From: Holothuria scabra | Taxonomy: Eukaryota; Echinodermata; Holothuroidea; Aspidochirotida; Holothuriidae | DNA: 64,000 nucleotides | Direction: 5' to 3' | Assembly (NCBI GenBank): GCA_037179385.1 | Contig: CM074180.1 | Span: 31,291,455-31,355,454, forward strand | Part shown: piece by piece, positions 22,971-58,708 of the stretch | How positions within the stretch are numbered: position 1 is the stretch's first letter | Layout of the letters: each line of letters opens with the position of its first letter | Notes under the pieces: generated by a model | Database searches by the model: none | What the model was told of the DNA's origin: nothing | Seen by the model: only the letters and a program-made list of their open reading frames with translations | Made by a program: the position numbers and the translations under genes

Positions 22971-23838
22971 AGTGACGTATGTAGCTAGACTTTTTCCAGC
23001 GGGTAGCACCCAAATTTTCTGAAAATGGTTTAGATGTAGGGTCTCCTGTGAGGAAATTTGAATATTTGGGGGACCATGGAAGAACCTACGTTTCCTATAA
23101 GCATATATTTGAGATAGCATGTCGACTGAGGATAGTTGTTGTTACATAATGCAATAAGGAGTGCAGAGTGAGGCTTCTCGGTGACATTCAAGAAGCTCCC
23201 GAAACTTTGTCGCCTTTTTTGACAAAATATTTAAAAATTAAGAGCCTATATTGAAGTAAATAATAGAGAAATGGCACTGTAACGACTCGGACAAGTTTAC
23301 CACTGACTGCTTTATGAACGAGGAATTACTGCATCAGAGGTTGTAATTAAAAATTTGGCCTTTTCTAAACTAATAATTGCAAATATGAAGCTTTTATTAG
23401 GAAGAATTAGGAATTTTATGAAAGTTGGGAAAACGCACTGTAGTTGACTGGTGTCTCAAATGGCAAATTTCCGAATTTTTCACTTTTTCGGGCCAGGGGG
23501 CAGTCTCCCCCTTACCCCTGTAGCTACGTACGTCACTGCTATGCAACATTGAACATTGATAAAATTTTGACACTTTAATAACTAAAGAATCCATCTACAC
23601 AGACTACTCAACTGACACGGTTGAAAGTTATTTGATGATAGGTGTGTATGAGAGCATTTGAGATAGGCCAATGCTTACCTGCTTGACAGGAATATGAAGT
23701 CTTGCTCGAAAGACTATCTTCATCTTGCGCGGAACGAACAGAAAATTTTGAAAATCGCGACCCTTAGACAGCCCGAAATGGCATGCTTCGAGCTTGTAAG
23801 TAGTAGCTGAGTTTCCATTTTTTCTTTCAAGTGTGAAC
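22971..23838. repeat. Repeat family R, copy 1 (inverted partner at 29407-30215)
   Basis: Shares long diverged blocks in reverse orientation with 29407-30215: the GCATGTCGACTGA block, TAAGGAGTGCAG...GAGGCTTCTCGG, GGAGCTTC-CGAAACTTTG, and the CTCAAATGCTCTCATAC block near 23645. Inside it, CAGTGACGTATGTAGCTA (22971) and TAGCTACGTACGTCACTG (ends 23538) are inverted, possibly marking one inner element of about 570 bp. Confidence 0.6.
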
Positions 23839-23989
23839 ACCACTGTATCAGGGCCGTGATTTGCGGTGCGCAAAACGCGCCGAAATTTTCGCCCCTTTTA
23901 AACAGGAATATGTAGATATGGAGCTTCAAAGAGCTTTGAAGCAGAAAGCCTCGGATTCTGTATTACAAGAACGTAATTTGAGGCGCACA

Positions 23990-24620
23990 GTACACGCCGA
24001 AAATTTGTGTCCTTTTACACATTTGAAAATATGGAGCTTGTATTGCGGAAAATAGTTTAGTTTCAGTGTCTCCTGTCAGGAAATTTAAAGAGTGGCGGAT
24101 AACTGAAGAATCGCCACTTTCTTCCTTTCTTTTTTCCTTCACATATTGGTGGCAAATCAGAGAATGATTGCTTTTTCTAAAGTCCTCCCAACCCTCTGGC
24201 AAAGGGTCGTTCGGCGAAACCAAACCTTTCACTGCTTCCCGAAGAAGCTATTACGTCCACTGAAGGACAATACGTGACCAACCTCACGGCCCTCAGACCA
24301 TTTACATGAATGATTGCATGACGACTGAATCGTTGTCGCTTCATAATGTTATCTTAGGCCTACGAACTAACACTCTCCGATGACATTTCGAAGTTTCCCA
24401 AACTTTGTTGGCCTTCTTAGAAAAAAATATTTCAAAATCAAGAGCTTTCATTGGAGAAAAATTTGGAATTCTGTGAAAGACTTTTTATAAAAAATAACAA
24501 TATAGCTGCCGATGTCTCTTGATATTGTGGTGTCAAATATCCGATTTGGTCATTTCTGGAGCTCTGAAAAATTTACCAAACTAATATATGAGTTATAATG
24601 CATTTTATACTGCACGCTGG
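23990..24620. repeat. Repeat family R, copy 2
   Basis: Same orientation as 22971-23838, more diverged: GAGCTTGTATTGCGGAAAAT, GTGTCTCCTGTCAGGAAATT and AAGTTTCCCAAACTTTGTTG recur in order. Confidence 0.45.
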
Positions 24621-25215
24621 GGCTCACGAAGCGCGCCGGACGTTCTGCTTTTTTGAGATTTGGAAATATAAAAAAGGGGTTTTCTGACCTAAGAAGTGGG
24701 GGCGGAAGCATGCTCCCGACGTTTATTTTTCACTGTGGGCTGTCACCCCAGCCCCCTCCCCCGCTTCCTTTGCCTATCTTTGTAGAGGTCGGTAATATCC
24801 TTACGTCTTACGGTGCGAGGAAAGGAGCTGTATATTTATAGCGAGTCCTTGTTTGTTTGGATGGTTACATGTGTGTCCGTATTCAGTTCAGCCTCAGTTT
24901 AGTGTATGCCGTTTATAAACACATTTACACAGATGCATATAAAAAGAGAAGATGCAATGGTGAAATGTTGAGTTACAAACAGAACGATAGAAAAACAGTA
25001 GTATGCTTATCGCAGCGAGCGGCCTTTAAAATAAGAAAAAGACAAAGAATAAGAAAACAGAACCTTAACATATCTTAAAGCCTGAAGGAACGAGGAGGGT
25101 GTCCAATTTGGCATGAAGCTTAGACAGAGTAACTGTCTATCAAATGAGATTTGTCTTTGTGTTTGAAAGTCGCATAAGATGTAGAAAGTTTAATATCATT
25201 TGGAAGATTACTCCA

Positions 25216-25323
25216 GGGGCCCGTTCCACAAAGAGTTACGCACGATCTTAAGTATGATTTACTGTTGGCTTGAGTATGGTGAATCAAACTTAAGAATGTG
25301 CGTAACTCTTTGTGGAACGGCCC
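25216..25323. mobile_element. 108-bp foldback MITE nested in LINE copy B
   Basis: 21-bp perfect inverted arms (25223-25243 and 25298-25318) inside a longer imperfect hairpin with GGGGCCCG and CGGCCCC ends. Flanked by CCA on both sides (25213-25215, 25324-25326), a 3-bp target duplication. LINE copy A shows the uninterrupted site near 5111 (AAAATCTGGAGTGATCTTCC). Confidence 0.88.
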
Positions 25324-25997
25324 CCAGATTTTGAAACAAGAATGATTCAACAGCAGTTTCCCATGTCTAGAATTGTGCTTGGTATCTGAAAAGAGTGCGT
25401 TCTTGTGGGGTTTAGAACATATGAGGACCTTCTGGTGTTTATAATGTTATATAATACTTAAGGCAGTTTACTATTTACATATTTGAATACAAATGTACAT
25501 ATCCTAAGAGTGTGAATGTCACTGACGTGAGAATCCTAAGATTAATGTGCAGCTTGTTTGTAGGGCATCGCCGTTGTGGAAAAATAAATTATGGTTTTAA
25601 GAGTCATTCTGTAAGACTTGGAGGGGTTTCGAAAGATTAGGCATCAGCTACTACAAAGACTTCTATTCCAAAAGATAATTAGTTGAGTAAACGAGAGAAT
25701 AATAGAGTTGGATAGCAACCGAGAGGGGAAGCGAGATCTTAAGGCGATAGAAAATAATGTTGAATTTAACGAGGCTATTGCACAGGTCATCAATATGATT
25801 TTGAACAAAAGCTCGTCAATCAGTTAACCAAAGTATTTAGCACAGACAGTCCTGCAAATTTTAGTGTGGTTCAGTGTGAAATGATCGGGACAGGGATGGG
25901 TATCGCTTTCATTAGATAAAGATCGAAAAGTTAGTTTTGCCTAGGTGGAGAGTAAGTTTGTCGGAGTCAAACCAAGTTTCGAGCTGACTTTGAAAAT

Positions 25998-26206
25998 GCA
26001 CTCTGAAACATCTAGTCAAATTGGGCACGAACCGAAATCTTGTCAAATGTTTGACAAGATTTGTTTCAAAATTGACTAGAAATGCTTCAGAATGAAACTA
26101 TCCGTTCCTTTTATGAGTCGAATCTAGTCAAAGATTTGACAAGATTCCGGTTGGTGCCCAAAGGATTAGAATCTTTTCAAATATGACTAGATGTTTTTTA
26201 GAGTGC
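25998..26206. mobile_element. 209-bp foldback MITE nested in LINE copy B
   Basis: Inverted ends GCACTCTGAAACATCTAGTC and GACTAGATGTTTTTTAGAGTGC-type right end, with a second inner inverted pair (TGGGCACGAACC / GGTTGGTGCCCA, then ATCTTGTCAAAT / ATTTGACAAGAT). The LINE A sequence near 4430-4450 is continuous at this point. The target duplication is unclear. Confidence 0.8.
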
Positions 26207-26489
26207 GGCTTCTGCCTTAAAAGCAAGCTTAACGCAGTCTTTATCTTGAACGAAAAAGTAGGTGTTATCACCCAAAGTCTAACAGATTCATTTGGGACTA
26301 TACACAACGAATTTCATTAATATACATCAAGAAAAATAAAGATCCAAGAATAGAATCCTGGGGGCACCAAAGTTCTACTTTCATAATTAGATAAGACACC
26401 GTGAACATGCATGAGTTGTTTCCTCTCAGAAAGGTAGCTACAGATACATCAAAAGCTTCACAAAGTATTCAATAATTGTCTCATAGAGG

Positions 26490-27750
26490 TGTTGCTCTAT
26501 TTGTGCTCTAGATTGAGACCGAGAAAGGAAATGACCATCGTCGAACGTAAACGAGATGATGACCGTTGAGAAGGGGTCGGCATGGTTTGCTAAAATTGTC
26601 AAAGTCGTCGAAAATTGATAAAATGTGGAGTGTACCGCAATTAAATGTCTCTCTCGACAAAATTTTGACAACCCAACGACTTATTGGATTACTACTCCGA
26701 AAAGCATTGTTTCATGAAGTGTCTTAAAACGGTTTTCAAAATTGTGTCTCACTATGAAACTCGTAAAACAGGATAATTTTTCAAATGTTCTTTGTAAACA
26801 ACGAGCTGAAATGCAGACTGTGAAAGCTTCAGGGCAATTTGTCAAACTTCAATGCCTTTTGTCGATTTTACAAACATACATATATAGCGCTAGCTCCAAA
26901 TGATCAAAGCCCTTAAGACAGAAAAGAACAGTACAGTTAAAAAAAGTGAGCTTTGAGGAGCTTTCTTAAAGTGGTCACTTATAGAGCTTCCCTGATATTA
27001 CGCGGGAGTAATCAATTCAATTTGGGATGACTGCTCCTGCCCTTTAAAAGAACCTGTCTGTGTTATAAATCAGTAAATCATGCAACGAATGTAGGGGGCT
27101 TCTGATCATATTGAGGTCTTTCCAATCAAATTATCATTAGAATAAAAATGGATTACTTTTTATCTTAAACTGAGAAAACATTTCAAAAATCATTTACAAT
27201 TGTCAGCCAAAATACTTTGTGGAAGGGGGAAGGGCGGGGTTAACTTTGACCGACCTGAGCATGAAAGCTAGAGGCAGCAGCGTCCATGTTAACGTTATGA
27301 GAAGTTTACAGAAGGTTATGATTAAGAAAAGAAAGCATCGTGAAGAAAACAAGAAACGAAAAAGACAATCGGAAAGCAACGGAATTGATAAAATATAGAA
27401 GAAGGGAGAAAAAGAATGGAAAACAGCTGTAAAATTCGACAGTTGTATATTGGAATCTCTGAAAATAGCAGCAACACCTGTTGCAGAAATAAGTGCATTG
27501 TTTAATCATGGACATTTTTACACTGCTTTCAAATATATAGTTCAATACACTAAGCAAATAATTGGAAAACTGAATAATACGGCATCACATCCGCCCACAG
27601 GTCATTCCTTTTTCTTAGAGAGGGGTAAGGGTTAGTTGGTCATTAGGAAAAGTAATTCCCATCATTCTTTAATATAGGGGGAACACTTGGATACTTATAT
27701 TTCGGTAACTAGTACGTAAATAAAATATCTAAAAGTATTTAGAGTTTGAC
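26490..27750. repeat. Diverged direct repeat, unit 1
   Basis: Shares ordered blocks with 28290-29310: GATTGAGACCGAGAAAGG, TTTTGACAACCCA, AGAAGGGAGAAAAAGAA, ATCGACAGTTGTATAT-like and GTACGTAAATAAAATATCTA. It has about 600 bp extra in the middle (26700-27290). No recognisable coding sequence. Confidence 0.6.
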
Positions 27751-28289
27751 TCATTCGACTTAAATTTGCTCAAATCCACTTACGGGGTGACTTACTGCGG
27801 TGTTGGAAATCAGTTGGAATATATTTTAATCTGTACTCTAAGAGTACAACTGCTGTATAACGATGTACAAGGAAAGTTCCAGAGAAAAAGATTCAATGCA
27901 AGTGGAACACACGTCCCCTTACTTATGAATCCTAAAGTATTAGCACCGAATTTTATGACAGTCCGGAACATGCCCAAATAATGTTTGATCAATGTTCCCT
28001 TTTCTTCGCCAGGCCTGTAAATGTTTGTTGGTTTGCTATATTAAAACATCAAAAGGAGTAAAAAAGGAGAAAACCGTGGCTTTGCTTGCTAGAATTCTTC
28101 AATATCTTCTCCAGACATGTGTAGGATTTACCATAAAGTGTGCGATCTCCAAACTTGGGCAGCGCGGGCAAGAATTGCGCGACAGGGTTACATGCTCCTC
28201 GACCTGCGATGCAGTCTGAGACCGCGCAACAAGAGTGTCTGCTTCCTACAGCTTGCAAAACTGTCCAACATTTTGCGTCCGTGTTGGAA

Positions 28290-29310
28290 TATTGTGTTGG
28301 AGATTGAGACCAAGAAAGGGCAAAACGTGTAGGAAACTGACCATTGTCGTACGCAACAGAGATGACGACCGTTTGAGAAGGATTCTATATCTGATCTGCT
28401 TAAGTTGCCAGTTTCGTTGAAAATCAATAAAACATGAAGTACACCTCCAATTTAAGGGGCTAAATGAGTTGATATTGGTAAATTAATGAAAGTAAAAATG
28501 GGGCACTACCAAAAGACAATGAATATAGTTAGCATAATGAGTGAAGTTTTAATATCATAGTCAGTAAGGAAAAAGTTAAAATTTTGAATTTTGTGACGTC
28601 TAGACTTGTAAGGGTTTTGACATTTTGAAAAAAAGTGAATGGTCAAGAGTTTTTGAAAACCGAATTGACCGGTACTCACTCATTAGAAAGTTATTTGTAT
28701 GTAGCATTTGGAGATTATCTAACCTTCTACATTGACTATTTGAAGGTCATTGGTACCGGCTGGTGAAGAAACCTTGACAGGTTTGGGGAAAATGTTGAAT
28801 CTCATGAACCAACCAATGAGCCTCTTTGTCGCTCCTGACAAAATTTTGACAACCCAGCAAATAATAAAAATATTGTTACTGCGAAAAACATTGTTTGTCA
28901 AATGAAGTGAGTTAGAAAAAAGAACAAGAAACGAAAAGCCAATCGGAATGCAAAGGAGTCTACAAAAAATAGAAGGGAGAAAAAGAAATGAAAACAGCTG
29001 TGTAGAAAACATCGACAGTTGTATATACTGGAATCACTGGAAACAGCAATAACACCATTTGAAGAAATAACTGTATTGTTTAATACTGGACATTTTACAC
29101 TATTAAATACCCCAAGCAAATCATTGGAAACCTTAACAATACAGCATTACACCCATTCAGGGTCATTCCTTTGGGCGAGATGGTGTTTAGTTTTTTGGGA
29201 GAGAAAAATTATTTCCATCGTTCTTTTACATAAAGTTCAGTTGGATAGGCCTACAAATATTGTGATTAGTAGTACGTAAATAAAGTATCTAAAAGTATTG
29301 AGAGTTCGAC
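28290..29310. repeat. Diverged direct repeat, unit 2
   Basis: Same-orientation partner of 26490-27750, ending at GTACGTAAATAAAGTATCTA. Function unknown; it may be a local duplication or two insertions of one element. Confidence 0.6.
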
Positions 29311-29406
29311 TTGAGCTCCTAATATACATGTACTTGTTGAAAAGGGGAAAACATTTCAACGCTTTTCGCCCCGCAATAAATGATTTCATTCCTGGAACAT
29401 TAGTGT

Positions 29407-30215
29407 TCACACTTTAATGAAAATCGGAAAACTTAGCTATTACTTACAAGCCCGAGACTGCCATTTCCAGCTGTCTGGGGATCGCGATTTTTCAAAAATT
29501 TTCTGTACGCTCTGCGCCAACTGAAGATAGTCCTTCGAATAGACTTTACATTCCAGGCAGGGAACCATTAGCCTACCTTACTCAAATGCTCTCATACCCA
29601 CCTATCATCAGACACTTTTTAACCCGGTCAGTTGAGTAGTCTGTGTAGATGGATTCTCTAGTTATTAATGCCCAATGTTGCAGAGCAGTGTAGTAGTTAC
29701 AGGGGGCAGTGCTGTTTTCCAACTTTTCCTTCATTAAATTCCGAATTATCCCTATTAAAAGCTCCGTATTTGTAATGATTAATTTAAATAGGCTGAATTT
29801 TCCACGCCCTTCGCCGCGCCCTAAATTGCAACCTCTAATGCAGTAAGTGACCGGTCATAAAGAAATCAGTGTTAAACTTTTCCGAGCTGCTACAGTGCCG
29901 TTTCACTAAAATTTTTTTCAATATATGCTCTTAATTTATAAATATTTTGTCCAAAAAAAGCAAAAAAGTTTCGGGAGCTTAGAATGTCGCCGAGAAGCCT
30001 CAATCCGCACTCCTTAGATAACATTATGTAACAACAACAATCTTCAGTCGACATGCTATCTCAGATATGCAAATAGGGAACGCAGGTTCTACGATATTCC
30101 CCCAAGCATTCGAATTTCCTCACACCGGGATACCCTGAACCTAAACTATTTTCTGCAATACAAGCTCCATATTTTCAAATGTGTAAAAAGGACCCAAACT
30201 TTTCGGCGCGCTCCA
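29407..30215. repeat. Repeat family R, copy 3 (inverted)
   Basis: Reverse-complement partner of 22971-23838 and in part of 23990-24060. Shorter family pieces recur at about 31660-31780 and 31900-32000 (AAATGCC-TTTTC-GCTGTCTG). Confidence 0.58.
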
Positions 30216-30490
30216 AAATAAAAAATGGGTGTTTGCCCCCCCCCCCTTTCCTGGAAATGTCTAGCCCAATGTTGCAAAGGACATAGACATACTAGAATTG
30301 TTGTCTAGTGTAGCATGGCTGACAAAAAACGAATTTTTGCACTTTTTCAGTGAGCATTTTGATTTGAAAAAATGAGTTATGGCATAAATTTTTTAATATA
30401 AAAATTGTTCTTGCTAGTAGAAAAAAGCGGGAAATTGAGCATAATAATGTACCTGTTGGTCAATGGGTTAGGGTAGGGAAGTCCAAAATT

Positions 30491-32903
30491 CAGGGGTGGC
30501 GCCAGCGGGGGGATGCCCCCCGTCGGGGAACACTGCCCCCCCCCCCCCCCCCTCGTCGGGGAAGGTCGGCGATTTCGTCGGGGATGCCTAAAAAAAAAAA
30601 TAAAAACAAAACCTACAAGGACTGAAGTTGCTGGGTGGGTGATTTTGAACAATTTTTTTTGTTTAGTATAAAGCATATTGGAATTGATTTTCAATCACTT
30701 TTAAGCTCTGTAATACCTCATTCCATACACCTTGTCCTGTCTCATCCACGTACCTTGTCCTATCTCATCCCCCGTCATGGAAGGGTGGCATTTTTTCGGC
30801 TAGGCCTAAAAACTGTGAAAAAAACGTAAAGGATTGAAGTTACCAAATGGGTGATTATCAACTGTTTTTCTTTATCACCTTTTTTTTCTTTTGTAACGCT
30901 GTTTTAATGCATATCTGAATCTGTTTTAATTACTTCTTACTATCCCTCATCCCATCTTAAATCCGTGCCCGAAAGGTCATGCCCCTGTCGGGGAAGACTG
31001 TCCTCCCCTGTTGTTGAGAAAATAAAATTTCGTCGGGGAGCCTTCATCTACAGGCCGATAAAAATGTGGGCCAGGTAACTTCAGTCACCCGGACGATCTT
31101 CTTTATTTTGTGTACTTGAACACCATATTCTTCTAAGAAAGTCACAATTCCAAATTTTCCGCACAAGCGGGCAAGTATTTGATTATATACATGCAGTGCC
31201 CGTTGGTCTGTCATCTGGCCTGCCCCAACAGCCGAATTCCAGCAACGGTGATGAAAATCGGCCAGGCCGTTTTGAGCTACACATAATGACAAACAGTAGC
31301 GTAAGAATGTCTACCCATAAGTCTGACTGAAAAATTCATTTGAAGCCACCTTGTAACCTGTCATATTTTCAAATACGTTGGAAGTAAAATCATTTATAGT
31401 CTGGAGTTCAGGCAGTCAAGTAGAAAATTTCATCTAATTAGTGGATTTTGCACAACGAAGATTTCTAGTAGAGTCAAATTACACATTAGTATGTTTTCAA
31501 TTCCGTTGCATAGTTTTTCATCAAAAAGGGACAAGGCCATTACATCTAATTGTAGCTAGCAGTACCTTTTGTCTGATAATTTTCTGAACACTTATAGCAA
31601 GTTAGCTCAATTGAGTTTTTTTCTGTTGAAGTTAAACGTTCATTTCAAAGGAAAGCTCAAAATAACGATGGCTTCATTTCTAGTTACAAGTCTGGGAAAT
31701 GCCATTTTCGGCTGTCTGAGGGATGAAATATTTTCTAACGTTCCGCGCAAATTAATGGTGGCGTTCCGCTTAGTATTTTAGCCGAACAGATTACTTAACA
31801 GAACAATGCATGTTTGCATATTATTCTTCGTTTTGGGGCAGTATTACCGTATAAGTGAAAATTTTATTGCGAAAGAAAGCTCAAATTAATGACTACTTTG
31901 TCTCTAGTTACCAGCCCGGTAAATGCCTTTTCCTGCTGTCTGGGGGTTCTCAATTTTCAAAAATATCTGTGTGCTCTTTCGGGCAGGATTACATTTTTCG
32001 GGAAAAAATTCTGCCCCTCCCAAACTGAAACTCTCAAGTACGCCTATTTCAATATATAAAATACAAAACTTCAAATATGTGGGAATCCAAACTTTTCCCG
32101 CGGGAAATTTTCCAATATGGTCCGAGGGTCTTAATCTGCCTGATGATACTCAGTAACCCCAACAAAACGACACATCACCCCCTACTTGATTTTTCTTATA
32201 TGAAGGTCAGATTCTTCTATTAAAAACCCCCAAATCTGTCATAAAGTTAGGATTTCTCCCCAAAATAAGCTTCAAATTGTTAAAAGTGGCAACATTTTCC
32301 TTTTTCGATGATACTCGGTACAACAAATAACCAAAGCCAACGCCTTAATTTAAATTACCCCGACATTCTACTTAATTTTGCTCTTGAAAGGCATAATCAC
32401 TTAATAAAGAACCCAAATTTTTCATTTTACCTTGCCAAAAAACAAATTTACTTATATTAAATCCCAAAATTTCTGCAATAAAATAAGCTCTAAATTTTCA
32501 AATCTTCGTTAAGAGAAAAAACTTTTCGAGCAAACTTTTAGCTTCGTCTTGAAACCTTAGTACGTTAACCTAGAACGGTTACCGTGCATAACCCCAACAG
32601 AATTTCAGCTGGCGCGTACAAAACGATTTTAATTTGCCCATATGAAGGATAGATTCTTCAACAAGCACCCCAAATTTTAACTGGTCCTTACAAAAGTCAG
32701 AATGGTTTAAAAAAAAAATTAAATTTTCCTTCAAAATAAACTCCAGATTTTTTAGTATTTGTTAAAAAGAAAGTAAAAAAATTGGGCGCACTATGCGCGT
32801 TTCAGATTCTGCCAAATCACGTCATATCGGGACTAACTCATCGCCTTTGTCGGGGCCTTGAAGTGCTGGACCCCCTGTCGGACAAATCCTGGTTCCACCC
32901 CTG
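30491..32903. mobile_element. 2.4-kb hAT-like element with 8-bp target duplication
   Basis: Inverted ends CAGGGGTGGCGCCAG and CTGGTTCCACCCCTG, flanked by a perfect 8-bp direct repeat CCAAAATT (30483-30490, 32904-32911). GTCGGGG words recur near both ends (30528-31040 and 32848-32880), resembling subterminal transposase-binding repeats. No intact transposase; the inside includes family R fragments and loosely tandem AT-rich units (about 32150-32780). Confidence 0.82.
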
Positions 32904-33179
32904 CCAAAATTGCACCCCCCCCCCCAATTTCATTGTGCTACTTACGCCACTGAAAGTTGCTACATTTTCTTTCAACCCAACTTGCGATGAAACCTTCAGG
33001 GAGCACACCACCATTAGCAGAACGACCTTCCCGGGAAGAAGTAGTTCCAAACTTCACCGTAAATTTTAGGTCCTCTTTGAGTGTAAACTGCTCATATAGA
33101 GCAATTAGTTCCTGCTTATTTGATGCAAAATTGAGATGGTTTGAAGGTAATTTCCGTCACTTTGCGGATTAATAGGGGT

Positions 33180-57680
<24,501 letters not shown>

Positions 57681-57972
57681 GGAATAAAAATACATCTCTT
57701 CAATCAGACTAAAGATAAGCTGACATTCCTGATTATGGATCCCATTTGAAGAAAATATCCATGCTGCTGAAGGTTTGGGTGTGGTGAATGACTGCTTAGG
57801 AAGACAAGGCTTTTCTAAGAACATGATGACGTTAAGAGATGTTGTTGGGCACCTGATTGGTTCGAAAACCAAGTTCAGGTTGTCTGGGGAATCCCTTCCT
57901 TATTTGTCAATCATTCTTAGGATGATTGCAATTAGTTTCTTAATGTTATCAGGGTAAATGCTTTAGAGTTTG

Positions 57973-57978
57973 AATAAA
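57973..57978 (+). terminator. Candidate ZFPL1 poly(A) signal AATAAA
   Basis: AATAAA about 290 bases after the ZFPL1 stop, followed by an A-rich stretch. An earlier AATAAA at 57683 is only two bases after the stop and seems too close to be the only site. Confidence 0.35.
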
Positions 57979-58472
57979 AAAAGGAGAAAAAAAGTCAGAT
58001 TCTTTGACTTGTGATTAGGGTTACCCCAGTGTTTCCTCTTAGAAATTTATTCATTGGGTCAAATCACCCATTATGAAAAAATATGACTCATTAGAAATTT
58101 CAGTTTGTGGAACTGTGCTGGCATGAACTTGGGAACAAATTGAAATCCTCTTCGTTTTTTTCCCACAAATACGGGAGCATCAATGTATCAAGTCATTGTG
58201 TCAAAATGGTGTCACAGTAGCTATTAAGTGGAAACACTGCCCTTGAATAAGTGGACACATGTTGTAATACATTCCAGTTGTGTTTCTCATATTGGAAAAT
58301 ATCCTTAAATTGTGCATTTACTTTTTATATTTCTTTTGAAAGAGATTATTAGTTACTTGTCAATGCATTGTACTGAAGTACATTTCTAGAGTTAAAAAAC
58401 AACTTGCATAATATTTTATATGTTCTTATTGAGCTCAAATACAAATAGCAGATGTCTTAAATTTATCATGAC

Positions 58473-58708
58473 GGTGTGTTTGTCTAACAGTAGAGCATCT
58501 GCCTCTCACGTGGAAGGCCTGGGTTCCATCCCCAGGTCAAGTCATACCAAAGACTCTAAAATTGGAACCTACTGCCATTGTGCGTGATGCTCTGCGTAAG
58601 CAGTGGTGTAGGGAAAACTAGCCAGTGAGCCAGAACTGGAAAAAAGGCCATGGCCGGCATTACTTGAACCAGTAGATTGAAAACTGGGCCGTTAAACTTC
58701 ATCTAACC
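58473..58708 (+). mobile_element. tRNA-derived SINE, copy 3
   Basis: Plus-strand copy downstream of ZFPL1. Head TTTGTCTAACAGTAGAGC, B box GGGTTCCATCCCC, same body, and tail CATCTAACCC. Confidence 0.87.

Larger units (their letters stand above)
24885..26490 (-). mobile_element. Dead CR1/L2-like retrotransposon (copy B) with two nested insertions
   Basis: Reverse complement matches copy A over the PQG-to-YVND region (around 26300-26430), the linker, the C-terminal segment (NLPNDIKLSTSYATFKHK, around 25150-25210) and the 3' end (around 24890-24960). The FADD region is destroyed. Two foldback elements (25216-25323 and 25998-26206) interrupt it at points where copy A is continuous. Confidence 0.78.

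Noticed and set aside
31044..31292. 82-codon minus-strand frame as a transposase fragment of the 2.4-kb hAT-like element
   Set aside because: It reads like protein but shows no hAT motif that I recognise, so I did not call it.
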